A stretch of 64,000 bases of DNA from Flavivirga sp. 57AJ16 (GTDB lineage: Bacteria > Bacteroidota > Bacteroidia > Flavobacteriales > Flavobacteriaceae). The stretch covers positions 48,794 to 112,793 of the forward strand of contig NZ_JAQZAT010000014.1 of the NCBI RefSeq assembly GCF_028736925.1, read 5' to 3'. Positions 1 through 8,685 of this stretch are shown one piece after another (within the stretch, counting starts at the first letter, position 1; the number at the start of each line of letters is the position of its first letter). Under the pieces are notes generated by a model. It did not search any database, was not told the DNA's origin, and saw only the letters and a list, made by a program, of their open reading frames with translations. The position numbers and the translations under genes are program-made.

Positions 1-711
1 CATCATGTTTTAATAAAACAATCATCAAACGATAAACATCTATTGCCCTATTTGGCAAAATACTTAGAATCTGTTCAGCCAGAATTTAAAGGAACTATCA
101 CTTTTACCGAAGAAAAAATAGAAGGTTTTGATGCCGTAATTGCCACAGGAAGCAATAATACAGCACGCTATTTTGAACATTATTTTAAAAACAAGCCATC
201 TATTATAAGAAATAACAGAAATTCTGTGGCCGTTTTAAACGGCAAAGAGACCCAAGAAGATCTCGAAGCGCTTTCTGAAGATATTTTTAGATATTATGGT
301 TTAGGCTGTAGAAATGTATCTAAATTGTTTGTTCCTAAAAATTACCGTTTTGATGCCTTTTTCGAAGCCATGTACCACTGGCACCCTATTATTGATAAAG
401 CCAAATATGCTAACAATTATGACTATAATAAAGCAGTATACTTAATGAGTGAATTTGATATGTTGGAGAATGGCTTCTTAATGGTAAAGGAAGATAAAAG
501 TTACGCCTCCCCTATCGCTACTGTTTTTTATGAATATTATGATTCCCCTGAACAATTGAAAGAAAAACTAAATACAGATAAGCAACAAATTCAATGTATG
601 GTCTCTAATGGATTTATAGAAAATGAAATCCCTTTTGGAAGGACTCAAAAACCTCAACTTTGGGATTATGCGGATAGTGTCGATTCTATTGAATTTTTGT
701 TAGCAATTTAA
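1..711 (+). CDS. acyl-CoA reductase, LuxC family (5' truncated by window edge)
   Basis: The reading frame is open from the first base, so the start lies upstream; 236 residues are visible of a family that is usually about 350 long. LuxC-like enzymes reduce fatty acyl-CoA or acyl thioesters to aldehydes with NAD(P)H. The visible part has an ATGSNNTARYF stretch and a GLGCRNVSKLFVP segment (cysteine codon near base 307) that fits the family's nucleophilic cysteine. It lies just upstream of serC on the same strand. The first in-frame start-like codon (TTG at 43) is internal and not a believable start. The physiological substrate cannot be told from sequence. Confidence 0.85.
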   Translation, partial: HHVLIKQSSNDKHLLPYLAKYLESVQPEFKGTITFTEEKIEGFDAVIATGSNNTARYFEHYFKNKPSIIRNNRNSVAVLNGKETQEDLEALSEDIFRYYGLGCRNVSKLFVPKNYRFDAFFEAMYHWHPIIDKAKYANNYDYNKAVYLMSEFDMLENGFLMVKEDKSYASPIATVFYEYYDSPEQLKEKLNTDKQQIQCMVSNGFIENEIPFGRTQKPQLWDYADSVDSIEFLLAI

Positions 712-856
712 TCAAAAAATTATTAAATTTTTAATACTAAATACCCAATTAATTAGGAACTTTGCATCTTAAATTTCATCCCATCCTTTATCCTTCCCAA
801 AGAGAAGTAAGGTTGGAACCAAAATAAATATTAACTAAAAATTCACCCATAAAATT

Positions 857-875
857 CCCTTTCCTTATGAAAGGG
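857..875 (+). promoter_or_regulatory. hairpin in the serC leader
   Basis: CCCTTTC and GAAAGGG form a 7-bp perfect stem with a 5-nt loop, ending 14 nt before the serC ATG. There is no T-run, so it is not a terminator. It may affect serC translation, or it may only be the end of a small dispersed repeat. Regulation is inferred. Confidence 0.4.
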
Positions 876-889
876 TTAGGGATAGAAAA

Positions 890-1954
890 ATGAAGAAACA
901 TAACTTTAGTGCAGGCCCATGTATTTTACCTCAAGAAGTATTACTTAAAGCTTCAGGGGCAGTCGTTGATTTAGATAACAGCGGTTTATCTTTAATTGAA
1001 ATATCACACAGAAGTAAAGCTTTTGTAGACATTATGGAAAAAGCTAGAGCATTAGCTTTAGAATTACTTGGGTTAGAGGGCAAAGGTTATAAAGCTTTGT
1101 TTTTACAAGGAGGTGCCAGCACACAATTTTTAATGGTCGCCTTAAACCTTTTGGAAAAAAGAGCCGGTTACTTAAACTCAGGTACCTGGGCAGATAAAGC
1201 CATAAAGGAAGCCAAAATTTATGATGACATTTACGAGGTTGCTTCTTCAAAAGAAGCCAATTATAATTACATCCCTAAAGGCTACGAAATACCTTCAGAT
1301 TACGATTATTTTCACTGTACTTCAAACAATACTATTTTTGGAACACAAATGAAAGCATTTCCAAAATGCGATATTCCATTAGTTTGTGATATGAGTAGCG
1401 ATATTTTTTCTCGTACACTGGATTTTTCCAAATTCGATTTAATTTATGCTGGCGCACAAAAAAATATGGGCCCGGCAGGAACAACCCTTGTAGTTATTAA
1501 AGAAGATATTCTTGGAAAAGTATCACGTAAAATCCCTTCAATGTTGGATTATAAAGTACACATAAGCAAAGGCAGTATGTTTAATACACCTCCTGTATTT
1601 GCAGTGTATACTTCTATGTTAACTTTAGAATGGTTGAAAAACCTAGGGGGTATTGCAGCCATTGAAAAAGAGAACGAAAAGAAAGCGCGATTAATGTATT
1701 CTGAAATTGATCTCAATCCATTATTTAAAGGGTATGCTACTAAAGAAGATCGTTCTGATATGAATGCGACTTTTACATTAGAAAACGAAAACTTAAAGGA
1801 AACTTTTGAGACCATGCTCAAAGAAGCTGGAATTAATGGTTTAAACGGTCATAGAAGTGTTGGTGGGTATCGAGCATCTATGTACAATGCCTTACCTCTA
1901 GATAGTGTAAAAGTATTGGTTGAAGTTATGAGTGAATTAGAAAGTAAAGCTTAA
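890..1954 (+). CDS. serC: phosphoserine aminotransferase
   Basis: This PLP enzyme converts 3-phosphohydroxypyruvate and glutamate to phosphoserine and 2-oxoglutarate, the second step of serine synthesis; it can also serve pyridoxal-phosphate synthesis. The protein is 354 aa, normal for the family. It opens with HNFSAGP, has GGASTQF (74-80) for phosphate binding, SSDIFSR (169-175) and the Schiff-base lysine K191 in GAQKNMGPAG. The ATG at 890 gives the usual N-terminus. serA, the previous step, follows about 220 bp downstream on the same strand, separated by repeats. Confidence 0.97.
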   Translation: MKKHNFSAGPCILPQEVLLKASGAVVDLDNSGLSLIEISHRSKAFVDIMEKARALALELLGLEGKGYKALFLQGGASTQFLMVALNLLEKRAGYLNSGTWADKAIKEAKIYDDIYEVASSKEANYNYIPKGYEIPSDYDYFHCTSNNTIFGTQMKAFPKCDIPLVCDMSSDIFSRTLDFSKFDLIYAGAQKNMGPAGTTLVVIKEDILGKVSRKIPSMLDYKVHISKGSMFNTPPVFAVYTSMLTLEWLKNLGGIAAIEKENEKKARLMYSEIDLNPLFKGYATKEDRSDMNATFTLENENLKETFETMLKEAGINGLNGHRSVGGYRASMYNALPLDSVKVLVEVMSELESKA

Positions 1955-1964
1955 AAAGTAGTTA

Positions 1965-2088
1965 GCAGTTTGCAGTAGACAGTATGCAGTCTCTGCTTAA
2001 ATGCTTAAATACTAAAAAACATAAAAAAATAAATTATTAAAAAGATTCCCATCTTACTGAAACAAGTTCAGCACATGTCGTGGGAATG
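1965..2088. repeat. composite intergenic repeat, copy I
   Basis: This serC-serA spacer holds an AGCAGTTTGCAGTAGACAGT-type segment followed by a 48-bp hairpin unit (2041-2088) with GATTCCC and GGGAATG arms and an inner CTGAA/TTCAG stem. The same two parts occur as the reverse complement at 10696-10835. Confidence 0.75.
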
Positions 2089-2133
2089 ACAAAAATAAAT
2101 TTAATAGAAGTTATAAAGTTAACAAGTTCCAGT

Positions 2134-2168
2134 AACTTTAAACTTTAAACTTTAAACTTTAAACTTAA
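2134..2168 (+). repeat. 7-bp tandem repeat next to the serA start
   Basis: Four perfect AACTTTA units (2134-2161) and a fifth with one change (2162-2168) end 3 bp before the serA ATG at 2172. The unit length is not a multiple of three and the array is outside the coding region, so copy-number change would alter leader spacing rather than reading frame. Confidence 0.85.
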
Positions 2169-2171
2169 AGA

Positions 2172-3122
2172 ATGAAAGTATTAGCAAACGATGGTATTTC
2201 ACAAAGCGGAATTGCTGCATTAGAAAAAAGTGGTTTTGAAGTCATCACAACAACCGTAGCTCAAGAGCAGTTAATTAACTACATTAACGAAAAAAACATT
2301 ACTGTTCTATTGGTACGTAGTGCTACTACAGTACGTAAAGACTTAATTGATGCTTGTCCAAACTTAAAAGTTATTGGTCGTGGTGGCGTTGGTATGGATA
2401 ATATCGATGTTGAATATGCAAAAGAACAAGGTCGTAGTGTTATTAACACGCCTGCTGCATCTTCCCACTCGGTTGCAGAGTTAGTATTTGGTCACTTATT
2501 TGGACTGGCCCGTTTTTTACATAACTCAAATAGAGACATGCCCTTAGAAGGCGACTCTAACTTTAAAGGCCTAAAGAAAGCTTATGCAAAAGGAACAGAG
2601 TTAAAAGGGAAAACCTTAGGTGTTTTTGGGTTTGGCCGTATTGGTCAAGCAACAGCAAAGGTTGCCATTGGAGTAGGTATGAAAGTCGTTGCTTTCGATC
2701 CATTTATAGAAGAAGCTAATTTAGAACTTGACTTTTTTGATGGGCAAAAATTGAACTTTAATGTTAAGACTACTTCTAAAGAAGATGTTTTAAAACAAGC
2801 GGATTTCTTAACGCTACATGTTCCCGCACAAAACGATTACGTCATCGGAAAACCTGAATTAGAAATCATGAAAGATGGTGCTATTCTTGTTAATGCTGCT
2901 CGTGGTGGTGTAGTTGATGAAGTGGCTCTTGTCGAAGCTCTTAAAAGTGGAAAAATTGCCAGAGCTGCTCTAGATGTTTTTGAAAAAGAACCAAAACCAG
3001 AAATTCAATTGTTAATGAACCCTGCTTTATCGTTGACCCCTCATACGGGTGCCGCAACAAATGAAGCCCAAGATAGAATTGGCACAGAATTAGCTGAACA
3101 AATTATCAGTATCTTAAAATAA
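2172..3122 (+). CDS. serA: D-3-phosphoglycerate dehydrogenase, short form
   Basis: The enzyme oxidises 3-phosphoglycerate to 3-phosphohydroxypyruvate with NAD, the first step of serine synthesis. At 316 aa it contains only the substrate- and NAD-binding domains and lacks the C-terminal ACT domain, so serine feedback of the E. coli type is not expected. Visible features are the nucleotide-binding GFGRIG (153-158) and the catalytic triad of the 2-hydroxyacid dehydrogenase family: Arg244 in NAARGG, Glu273 in DVFEKEP and His291 in TPHTGA. A strong terminator follows. The leader carries a 7-bp tandem repeat. Confidence 0.93.
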   Translation: MKVLANDGISQSGIAALEKSGFEVITTTVAQEQLINYINEKNITVLLVRSATTVRKDLIDACPNLKVIGRGGVGMDNIDVEYAKEQGRSVINTPAASSHSVAELVFGHLFGLARFLHNSNRDMPLEGDSNFKGLKKAYAKGTELKGKTLGVFGFGRIGQATAKVAIGVGMKVVAFDPFIEEANLELDFFDGQKLNFNVKTTSKEDVLKQADFLTLHVPAQNDYVIGKPELEIMKDGAILVNAARGGVVDEVALVEALKSGKIARAALDVFEKEPKPEIQLLMNPALSLTPHTGAATNEAQDRIGTELAEQIISILK

Positions 3123-3154
3123 TTTTAGGCTACTGTAGCCTAAGCGGTATAATA

Positions 3155-3188
3155 AAGTCCTAACATTTATAAATGTTAGGACTTTTTT
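3155..3188 (+). terminator. terminator after serA
   Basis: A 15-bp perfect palindrome (AAGTCCTAACATTTA and its complement) is followed directly by a T-run. A weaker palindrome, TTAGGCTAC/GTAGCCTAA, lies just before it at 3125-3143. Confidence 0.92.
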
Positions 3189-3204
3189 GTACATTGAACA
3201 AATA

Positions 3205-3230
3205 ATACCATTTCTTGTTTGAAATGGTAT
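3205..3230. repeat. small ATACCATTTC hairpin
   Basis: ATACCATTTC and GAAATGGTAT pair around a 6-nt loop. A related hairpin (TACCATTTT...GAAATGGTA) occurs at about 4018-4042. They look like small dispersed palindromes; no function is assigned. Confidence 0.6.
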
Positions 3231-3262
3231 AACTTTGATTAACCAATTAACAATATAATATT

Positions 3263-3901
3263 ATGGCAGGAATTTTAGACTTATTAAATAGCGACCTAGG
3301 AAAAACAATCATTAATGGTGTAGCAGGCCAAACAGGGCAAGATGAGAACAAAACAGAAAACGTTCTAACAATGGCTTTACCTGTGTTAATGCAAGCCATG
3401 AAACGCAATACAAAGACGCCTCAAGGAGCAGAAGGCTTACTTAGCGCATTAAACGGCAAACACGACGGAAGTATTTTAGATAACCTGGGCGGTTTATTTG
3501 ATGGTGGTGTAGATTCTAATGTTACAGATGATGGCGGAAAAATACTAGGTCATATTCTAGGAGGCAAACAACAGCATGTTGAAAATGCTTTAAGTCAGAA
3601 ATCCGGTATAGATGCAGCATCTGTAGCTCAAATATTAAAAGTGGCAGCACCTTTATTAATGGGTATTTTAGGAAAAAAAAGCAGACAGCAAAATGTAAAC
3701 ACCTCTAGTGGCATTGAAGAACTCTTAGGAGGTTTACTTAGTGGTAACTCTCCTCAACAAGAACAAAGCTTTTTAGAATCTATTCTAGATGCAGATGGCG
3801 ATGGCAGTGTTATTGATGATGTAGCAGGTATGGTACTGGGAGGCAACAAAAAGAAAAGTGGTCTTGGAGGATTGCTTGGTGGCCTATTTGGAGGAAAATA
3901 A
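3263..3901 (+). CDS. DUF937 domain protein
   Basis: This 212-aa protein is Gly/Leu-rich and matches the DUF937 (YidB-like) pattern, whose biochemical role is unknown. It opens with GILDLLNSDLGKTII and has repeated GG-rich segments such as GGLFDGG, HILGGK and GGLLGGLFGG. DADGDGSVIDD (177-187) resembles a calcium-binding loop. No signal peptide or membrane segment is evident. It lies between two terminators behind serA, so it is probably transcribed alone. Family assignment is by pattern recognition. Confidence 0.85.
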   Translation: MAGILDLLNSDLGKTIINGVAGQTGQDENKTENVLTMALPVLMQAMKRNTKTPQGAEGLLSALNGKHDGSILDNLGGLFDGGVDSNVTDDGGKILGHILGGKQQHVENALSQKSGIDAASVAQILKVAAPLLMGILGKKSRQQNVNTSSGIEELLGGLLSGNSPQQEQSFLESILDADGDGSVIDDVAGMVLGGNKKKSGLGGLLGGLFGGK

Positions 3902-3924
3902 CATAATAAATAACACAAAGCACT

Positions 3925-3956
3925 AAGCGTCAAATAGTCATATTTGGCGCTTTTTT
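3925..3956 (+). terminator. terminator after the DUF937 gene
   Basis: AAGCGTCAAATA and TATTTGGCGCTT form a 12-bp stem with one G-T pair and a short loop, followed by a T-run. Confidence 0.88.
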
Positions 3957-4151
3957 GTTAAAATCATTAAAAAAACAATCATTTAAGGTATGATTTTTGT
4001 AAATTTATTAGAAACAATACCATTTTAAGGTAGAAATGGTATAAAAAGACCTTTAAAAGTAAGCTTTCCTCAATGAGACTAGTTGTAGACTTTTTCTTGT
4101 TTTTATAATTATAGCACTTTTAAAAGAATAAATTGAAATCCATGAAAAGCT

Positions 4152-4595
4152 ATGAAAAAAGTTATTTATATCTTACTATTGTGTGTATTTATTTTTAATT
4201 GTAATACATCTAAAACTACAGCATCCGATAAAAGTAGATCTGAAAAAGAACTTGCACAAACTGTGAGTGATACTGTAACGATTGCTAATGACGAGTTAGA
4301 GTACGAAATAATCATTATAGAACCTGGTTTTAATACCTGGCTATTGACCACTGCCAGACCTGAAGGTTTCTATTCCCAGCAGTATCTTGAAAATAGAAAT
4401 CAGATCTATGTAATGGAATGGAACCAAAGAGTACTTCAACCTCAACGTTTCAATCCTAATTTATATGAAATGCGAATTGATTACCAACCAGGTATAGATT
4501 ACGGTTATGAAGTTAATTACAAACTTTATAACTACTTTATCTATTTTCAGTTGAATTATAAACAACGATTAGCTGGATTTGTTCCTAGAATTTAA
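4152..4595 (+). CDS. DUF6146-like lipoprotein
   Basis: The 147-aa product has a lipoprotein signal (hydrophobic residues 4-15, lipobox ending at Cys17 in FNCNT). The mature part contains EYEIIIIEPGFNTWL, YSQQYLENRNQIYVMEWN and YGYEVNYKLYNYF segments that I recognise as the DUF6146 family of Flavobacteriia. The function is unknown; it is expected to be membrane-anchored in the periplasm or outer membrane. It is preceded by a 250-bp spacer holding a palindrome at about 4018-4042. The metal-uptake-like cassette starts 35 bp downstream but has its own promoter candidate. Confidence 0.8.
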   Translation: MKKVIYILLLCVFIFNCNTSKTTASDKSRSEKELAQTVSDTVTIANDELEYEIIIIEPGFNTWLLTTARPEGFYSQQYLENRNQIYVMEWNQRVLQPQRFNPNLYEMRIDYQPGIDYGYEVNYKLYNYFIYFQLNYKQRLAGFVPRI

Positions 4596-4606
4596 ACTCT
4601 TTTATT

Positions 4607-4614
4607 TATTTTTG
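4607..4614 (+). promoter_or_regulatory. -7 element candidate (TATTTTTG) for the TonB cassette
   Basis: TATTTTTG matches the Bacteroidetes TAnnTTTG -7 consensus and lies 17 bp before the GTG start at 4631. No well-spaced -33 TTG is visible. Confidence 0.45.
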
Positions 4615-4630
4615 CATCTAAATTGTATTT

Positions 4631-4933
4631 GTGAAAAAGTTAAAAGAACGTTGGGGCATTGAAAAAAATTGGCAAATCATTGTCATTTTATGTGTGTTTG
4701 CCATTACTGGATCTACAGCTTCCTATATAGGTAAGCCTATTTTAATCTATTTAAACATTACACCAGAAGCATTTGGAAGTTTCGGCTATTGGACCGTCCG
4801 AATTCTTATATTATTTATCATGTATCAATTTATGCTTGTTTTCTTCGGATGGCTTTTTGGTCAATACAGGTTTTTTTGGAATTTTGAAAAGAAAATGTTG
4901 CGCAGAATAGGCCTTAAACGTTTTGTAGATTAG
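4631..4933 (+). CDS. DUF6787-like small membrane protein
   Basis: This 100-aa protein starts with GTG (MKKLKERWGIEKNW). It has two hydrophobic segments (about 16-38 and 52-75) and a basic, aromatic C-terminal tail (GQYRFFWNFEKKMLRRIGLKRF). The WGI...NWQ opening and the GKPILIYL and FFGWLFGQYRFFW blocks match what I know as DUF6787; the function is unknown. Its stop overlaps the next start by one base, so the two genes are translationally coupled. It heads the cassette with the TonB receptor. Confidence 0.8.
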   Translation: MKKLKERWGIEKNWQIIVILCVFAITGSTASYIGKPILIYLNITPEAFGSFGYWTVRILILFIMYQFMLVFFGWLFGQYRFFWNFEKKMLRRIGLKRFVD

Positions 4934-5265
4934 TGAATCAAATCAAACAACATATTATATTTAGAATAATAACCCTACTGTTGGTTGTTTCGTTGCTAGT
5001 GCCTACTGTTGTTAAATTTGCCCATATTTTTGAGCACCATAAACATGAAGTTTGTTTAGGAAAAAAAGCGACACACTTACATAGATTAGATTTGGATTGT
5101 GAATTTTACAAGTTCAAATTAAATAACCAATATTTACATTTGTTTAAATATGATGACATCATAAGTATTTCGTCTTATTTTAAAATTCCAATATTAACAT
5201 ACAAATTTCTTGATAATCATCGGCAATTATCTTTTTCTCTTCGAGGTCCTCCTGTTTTAGTTTAA
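4933..5265 (+). CDS. small His/Cys-rich exported protein upstream of TonB receptor
   Basis: This is a 110-aa protein with a GTG start overlapping the previous stop. A single hydrophobic segment (about 9-29) acts as a signal or anchor. The next 30 residues are dense in possible metal ligands: His31, His35, His36, His38, Cys41, His48, His50 and Cys56 (HIFEHHKHEVC, THLHRLDLDC). The C-terminus is aromatic/basic and ends RGPPVLV. I do not know a named family. Its position directly before a TonB-dependent receptor suggests a periplasmic metal-handling or sensing role, which is inference. Confidence 0.75.
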   Translation: MNQIKQHIIFRIITLLLVVSLLVPTVVKFAHIFEHHKHEVCLGKKATHLHRLDLDCEFYKFKLNNQYLHLFKYDDIISISSYFKIPILTYKFLDNHRQLSFSLRGPPVLV

Positions 5266-5301
5266 AGCATCTATTTTTTAAACTAAAACATATTTACAAT
5301 A

Positions 5302-7701
5302 ATGAAACACTATATGTTGATTATGGCTTGTTGTTTTATCAGCATAGCTCATAGTCATAACTGTAACTCCAAGTTTTATGGAGAAGTTCATGATTTCCAT
5401 GATGGTTTACCTATTATAGGTGCTGCCATTTACATTGAAACTCTTGATAAATACACTACTACAGATATTAATGGGAAATTTTCCGTTGAAAATCTCTGTG
5501 ATGGAAAAATAATCGTCTCTGTATCTCATTTGGCATGTGAAACAAAACGATTGGAAATTCAAATCAGTGGCGATACGTTTTATATAATTAATTTAGAACA
5601 TCATATTGAGGAACTTAACGAAGTTAAAGTTGAAGGAAATAGGATTGCTAAATTAACCAAAACATCACAAGAAACACTTTTAAAAACTGATGTTATTGAA
5701 CGTTTCAGTTCTTTTAGCCTTGGTGATGCATTAAAACAAATTAGCGGTGTATCTTCTATAAACACAGGGAATTCTATTGTAAAGCCTGTTATTAACGGGT
5801 TACACAGTAGCAGAATAATAGTAATGACAAATGGTGTTCGTTTACAAGATCAAGAATGGGGCATAGAACATGCTCCAAATATTGATTTAAACACCGCAGG
5901 AAGTATCAACGTCATTAAAGGTGCCGATGCGTTGGCGTACGGCGGGGATGCTATTGGAGGTGTTATTGTTTTGCGACCCTCAAGTGTTAGTTTAAAAGAT
6001 TCGCTTTACGGAAAAACAATTACCAGCGGTCATACCAATGGTAAAGGTTTTAGCTTAAATTCCTCATTAACAAAAACCTATAAAAAAGGTTGGTACATGG
6101 GTATTCAAGCTACTATGAAACGTTTTGGTGATTTTGAAGCATCTAATTATAACCTGACTAATACTGGATTAAACTCAAAAGGGTTTTCAATTAAATCTGG
6201 TTATAAAACCTTTGAACAAGGTTTTAATTTGTATTACAGTTATTTGAATAATGACATAGCAATATTAAAGTCATCCCATATTGGAAGCATTGAAGATTTG
6301 GTGAATGCAATTAATAGTCAACAGCCATTAGTGATTGAAAATTTTAGTCATAAAATCAATGCACCAAGACAAGATGTTACCCATCAAATCATTAAAGCTG
6401 ATTTTTATAAACGGTTTAAAAAGTTTGGGCGTTTACAAGTACAATATGACTTTCAAAATAATAAACGCAATGAGTATGATATTCGAGTTGGAAATGACCG
6501 AGATAAGCCGGCAATCGACTTGACTTTAAAAACGCACACCTTTAGAACGAGTATCAAAGCTGATTCTAAAAGCAATAGGACTTATAAATTTGGCCTTAAT
6601 TTAGGGTATCAAAACAATTTTGCAAATCCAGATACCGGTGTTAGACGTTTGATTCCCGATTATGATAAATATGATACTGGCATATTTGCTATTTCAAATT
6701 TTAGGTTAAACGATAAAACCAATTTGAATTTTGGCATCCGATATGATTTTAGTCGAATAGATGCTAAAAAATTCTACCAGACAAGTCGTTGGGAAGAACG
6801 AGGTTATGATGAAGATTTTGGTAATATTGTTATTGATGATTTAGGAACACAATTGCTTACTAATCCCGTGTTTGATTACCATAACGTCTCAACTTCTGTT
6901 GGAATCGCTTATAATATTGATGAAAATAACTCATTACTATTTAACTATGGTTTATCCAATAGAACCCCCAACCCTTCAGAATTGTTTAGTGATGGCTTAC
7001 ATCATTCTGCCGCTAGAATTGAATTGGGTGATTTACGCTTAAAACAAGAAACATCAAGTAGGGTTTCCGGTACATATTCATATAATAGAAACTCATTATC
7101 AATAAACCTTGAAGCGTTTTATAACCATATTAACGATTATATTTTTATTGAACCAACAGGAACCGAGTTAACCATTCGTGGCGCATTTCCTGTTTGGAAT
7201 TATAATCAAACCAACGCCATGTTATTAGGCTTGGATGTGAATGCTAATTATGAGCTTAACGAACACTGGTTGTTTAATAATAAATCGTCCTTTATAAAAG
7301 GAAGGGATTTAACAAACAAACAAGCTTTGATCGATATGCCATCGTTTAAAACAGTAAATACTTTAGGTTATTCGAATAAAAAGTGGTTGCAACTTAATAC
7401 AGAATTACAAAGTGAGTTGGTCTTAAGACAAAACGATTTTCCAAACAATAACTTTGAGGTATTTATACCTACAACAGAAGAAATGGTTTTGGTGGATGTT
7501 AGTACACCACCAAAAAATTATCATTTGTTACATTTTAAAAGTGATATTACTTTAAAAATGTCTCAAAAAACAGACTTAAACATTGGTTTAAATATTACTA
7601 ACATTTTAAATACCTCTTACCGAGAATATCTTAACAGACTTAGATATTTTGCCGATGATTTGGGAAGAAATATTATGTTACAATTAAAATTTAATTATTA
7701 A
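5302..7701 (+). CDS. TonB-dependent outer-membrane receptor with carboxypeptidase-like N-terminal domain
   Basis: This 799-aa receptor has a signal peptide (about 1-18), a carboxypeptidase-D regulatory-like domain (about 24-105, with GLPIIGAAIYIETL and TTTDINGKFSVENL), a plug domain (about 118-230, with LGDALKQISGVSSIN and VIKGADALAYGGDAIGG) and a C-terminal beta-barrel ending with an aromatic-rich strand (MLQLKFNY). Such receptors import large or scarce ligands using TonB-ExbBD energy. The plug segment LQDQEWGIEHAP resembles the His-containing segment of ZnuD-type metal receptors. A His/Cys-rich protein lies upstream and an acidic lipoprotein downstream. Zinc or another metal is the best guess for ligand, not shown. 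Confidence 0.9.
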   Translation: MKHYMLIMACCFISIAHSHNCNSKFYGEVHDFHDGLPIIGAAIYIETLDKYTTTDINGKFSVENLCDGKIIVSVSHLACETKRLEIQISGDTFYIINLEHHIEELNEVKVEGNRIAKLTKTSQETLLKTDVIERFSSFSLGDALKQISGVSSINTGNSIVKPVINGLHSSRIIVMTNGVRLQDQEWGIEHAPNIDLNTAGSINVIKGADALAYGGDAIGGVIVLRPSSVSLKDSLYGKTITSGHTNGKGFSLNSSLTKTYKKGWYMGIQATMKRFGDFEASNYNLTNTGLNSKGFSIKSGYKTFEQGFNLYYSYLNNDIAILKSSHIGSIEDLVNAINSQQPLVIENFSHKINAPRQDVTHQIIKADFYKRFKKFGRLQVQYDFQNNKRNEYDIRVGNDRDKPAIDLTLKTHTFRTSIKADSKSNRTYKFGLNLGYQNNFANPDTGVRRLIPDYDKYDTGIFAISNFRLNDKTNLNFGIRYDFSRIDAKKFYQTSRWEERGYDEDFGNIVIDDLGTQLLTNPVFDYHNVSTSVGIAYNIDENNSLLFNYGLSNRTPNPSELFSDGLHHSAARIELGDLRLKQETSSRVSGTYSYNRNSLSINLEAFYNHINDYIFIEPTGTELTIRGAFPVWNYNQTNAMLLGLDVNANYELNEHWLFNNKSSFIKGRDLTNKQALIDMPSFKTVNTLGYSNKKWLQLNTELQSELVLRQNDFPNNNFEVFIPTTEEMVLVDVSTPPKNYHLLHFKSDITLKMSQKTDLNIGLNITNILNTSYREYLNRLRYFADDLGRNIMLQLKFNY

Positions 7702-7718
7702 TTATTAAAAAAATCAAA

Positions 7719-8288
7719 ATGAAAATATTAAAAAAAATATCTATTTTACTTATATCAACCTTGGTATTCAATGCATGTTCAAATGATGATGATAATCCAG
7801 CTCCTGTAAATGAGGAAGAAGTTATTACAACTCTAACGGCCACTTTAACACCAAATGGAGGTGGTACAGCAATTACGCTTCAAACAAGAGATCTTGATGG
7901 TGATGGACCAAACGCTCCAGTAATTACTGTTTCTGGTCCTTTAGCTACAAATACAACATACAATGTTAACTTAGAACTTTTAAATGAAACAGAATCACCT
8001 GCAGAATCTATAAATGAAGAAATTGAAGAAGAGGATGATGAGCATCAATTTTTCTATCAAATTACCAATAACCTGGCTACATTTAGTTATCTTGACTTTG
8101 ATGGTGATAGCAACCCGCTTGGTTTGGAGTTTACGGTAACAACTACAAATACTACGGGTACAGGAAACCTAACAATCACACTTAGGCACGAACCCAATAA
8201 AAATGCCAGTGGTGTTAGCGATGGAGATATAACTAATGCAGGTGGAGAAACAGATATACAAGCTGTTTTTTCTATTACTGTTGAGTAA
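7719..8288 (+). CDS. acidic lipoprotein partner of the TonB receptor
   Basis: The 189-aa product has a lipoprotein signal ending at Cys20 (VFNACSN) and an Asp/Pro-rich linker. The mature part is Thr-rich with beta-type repeats (TLTATLTPNGGG, TRDLDGDGPNAP, FDGDSNPLG) and an acidic patch with one His near 105-116 (EEIEEEDDEHQFF) that could bind metal. Homologues behind TonB receptors in Flavobacteriia are, as I recall, often labelled 'type 1 periplasmic binding fold superfamily' without functional proof. It lies 17 bp after the receptor and before a strong terminator, so it ends the cassette. A surface metal-capture role is inferred. Confidence 0.8.
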   Translation: MKILKKISILLISTLVFNACSNDDDNPAPVNEEEVITTLTATLTPNGGGTAITLQTRDLDGDGPNAPVITVSGPLATNTTYNVNLELLNETESPAESINEEIEEEDDEHQFFYQITNNLATFSYLDFDGDSNPLGLEFTVTTTNTTGTGNLTITLRHEPNKNASGVSDGDITNAGGETDIQAVFSITVE

Positions 8289-8301
8289 AAAATTAAATAA
8301 T

Positions 8302-8346
8302 AATAATAATAGCCCCGGTTTTAATAAAACCGGGGCTATTATTATT
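8302..8346 (+). terminator. very long-stem terminator closing the TonB cassette
   Basis: A 21-bp perfect stem with a 3-nt loop (AATAATAATAGCCCCGGTTTT paired to its complement). T-rich DNA on both sides allows termination in either direction. Confidence 0.93.
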
Positions 8347-8685
8347 TTCCTGTGATAACATAGGTGTGCCTGCGCTTTTTGCCTTGAACTTCATTTTTTT
8401 ATTTCTAAATATTCTATGCCATTTTATATCGACTTAGCTATAAAATCTGAAATTAAAAAAGGAACGACGTTAATTATAAATTAAGAACATTGCCAAAGAT
8501 AGATAGCAGGCCGTTTGACTTTGGAATAGAATAATACCAAATAAACTTCAAAATAACTGGTTAAATCCGTTTAGCTCACTATCTTTATTTTTATAATAGG
8601 AGTTCATGAATCTTCGATTTCTATTTCCTTTATATTTCAAATTTATTTCCAATCATTTTAAAATTCATTTGGTATAACATACGGG
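8347..8685. other. gene-free spacer with a degenerate inverted repeat
   Basis: No convincing reading frame is present. TAATACCAAATAAACTT near 8532 and AAATTCATTTGGTATA near 8660 form imperfect terminal inverted repeats about 145 bp apart, resembling a decayed palindromic element. The rest shows nothing recognisable. Confidence 0.55.
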
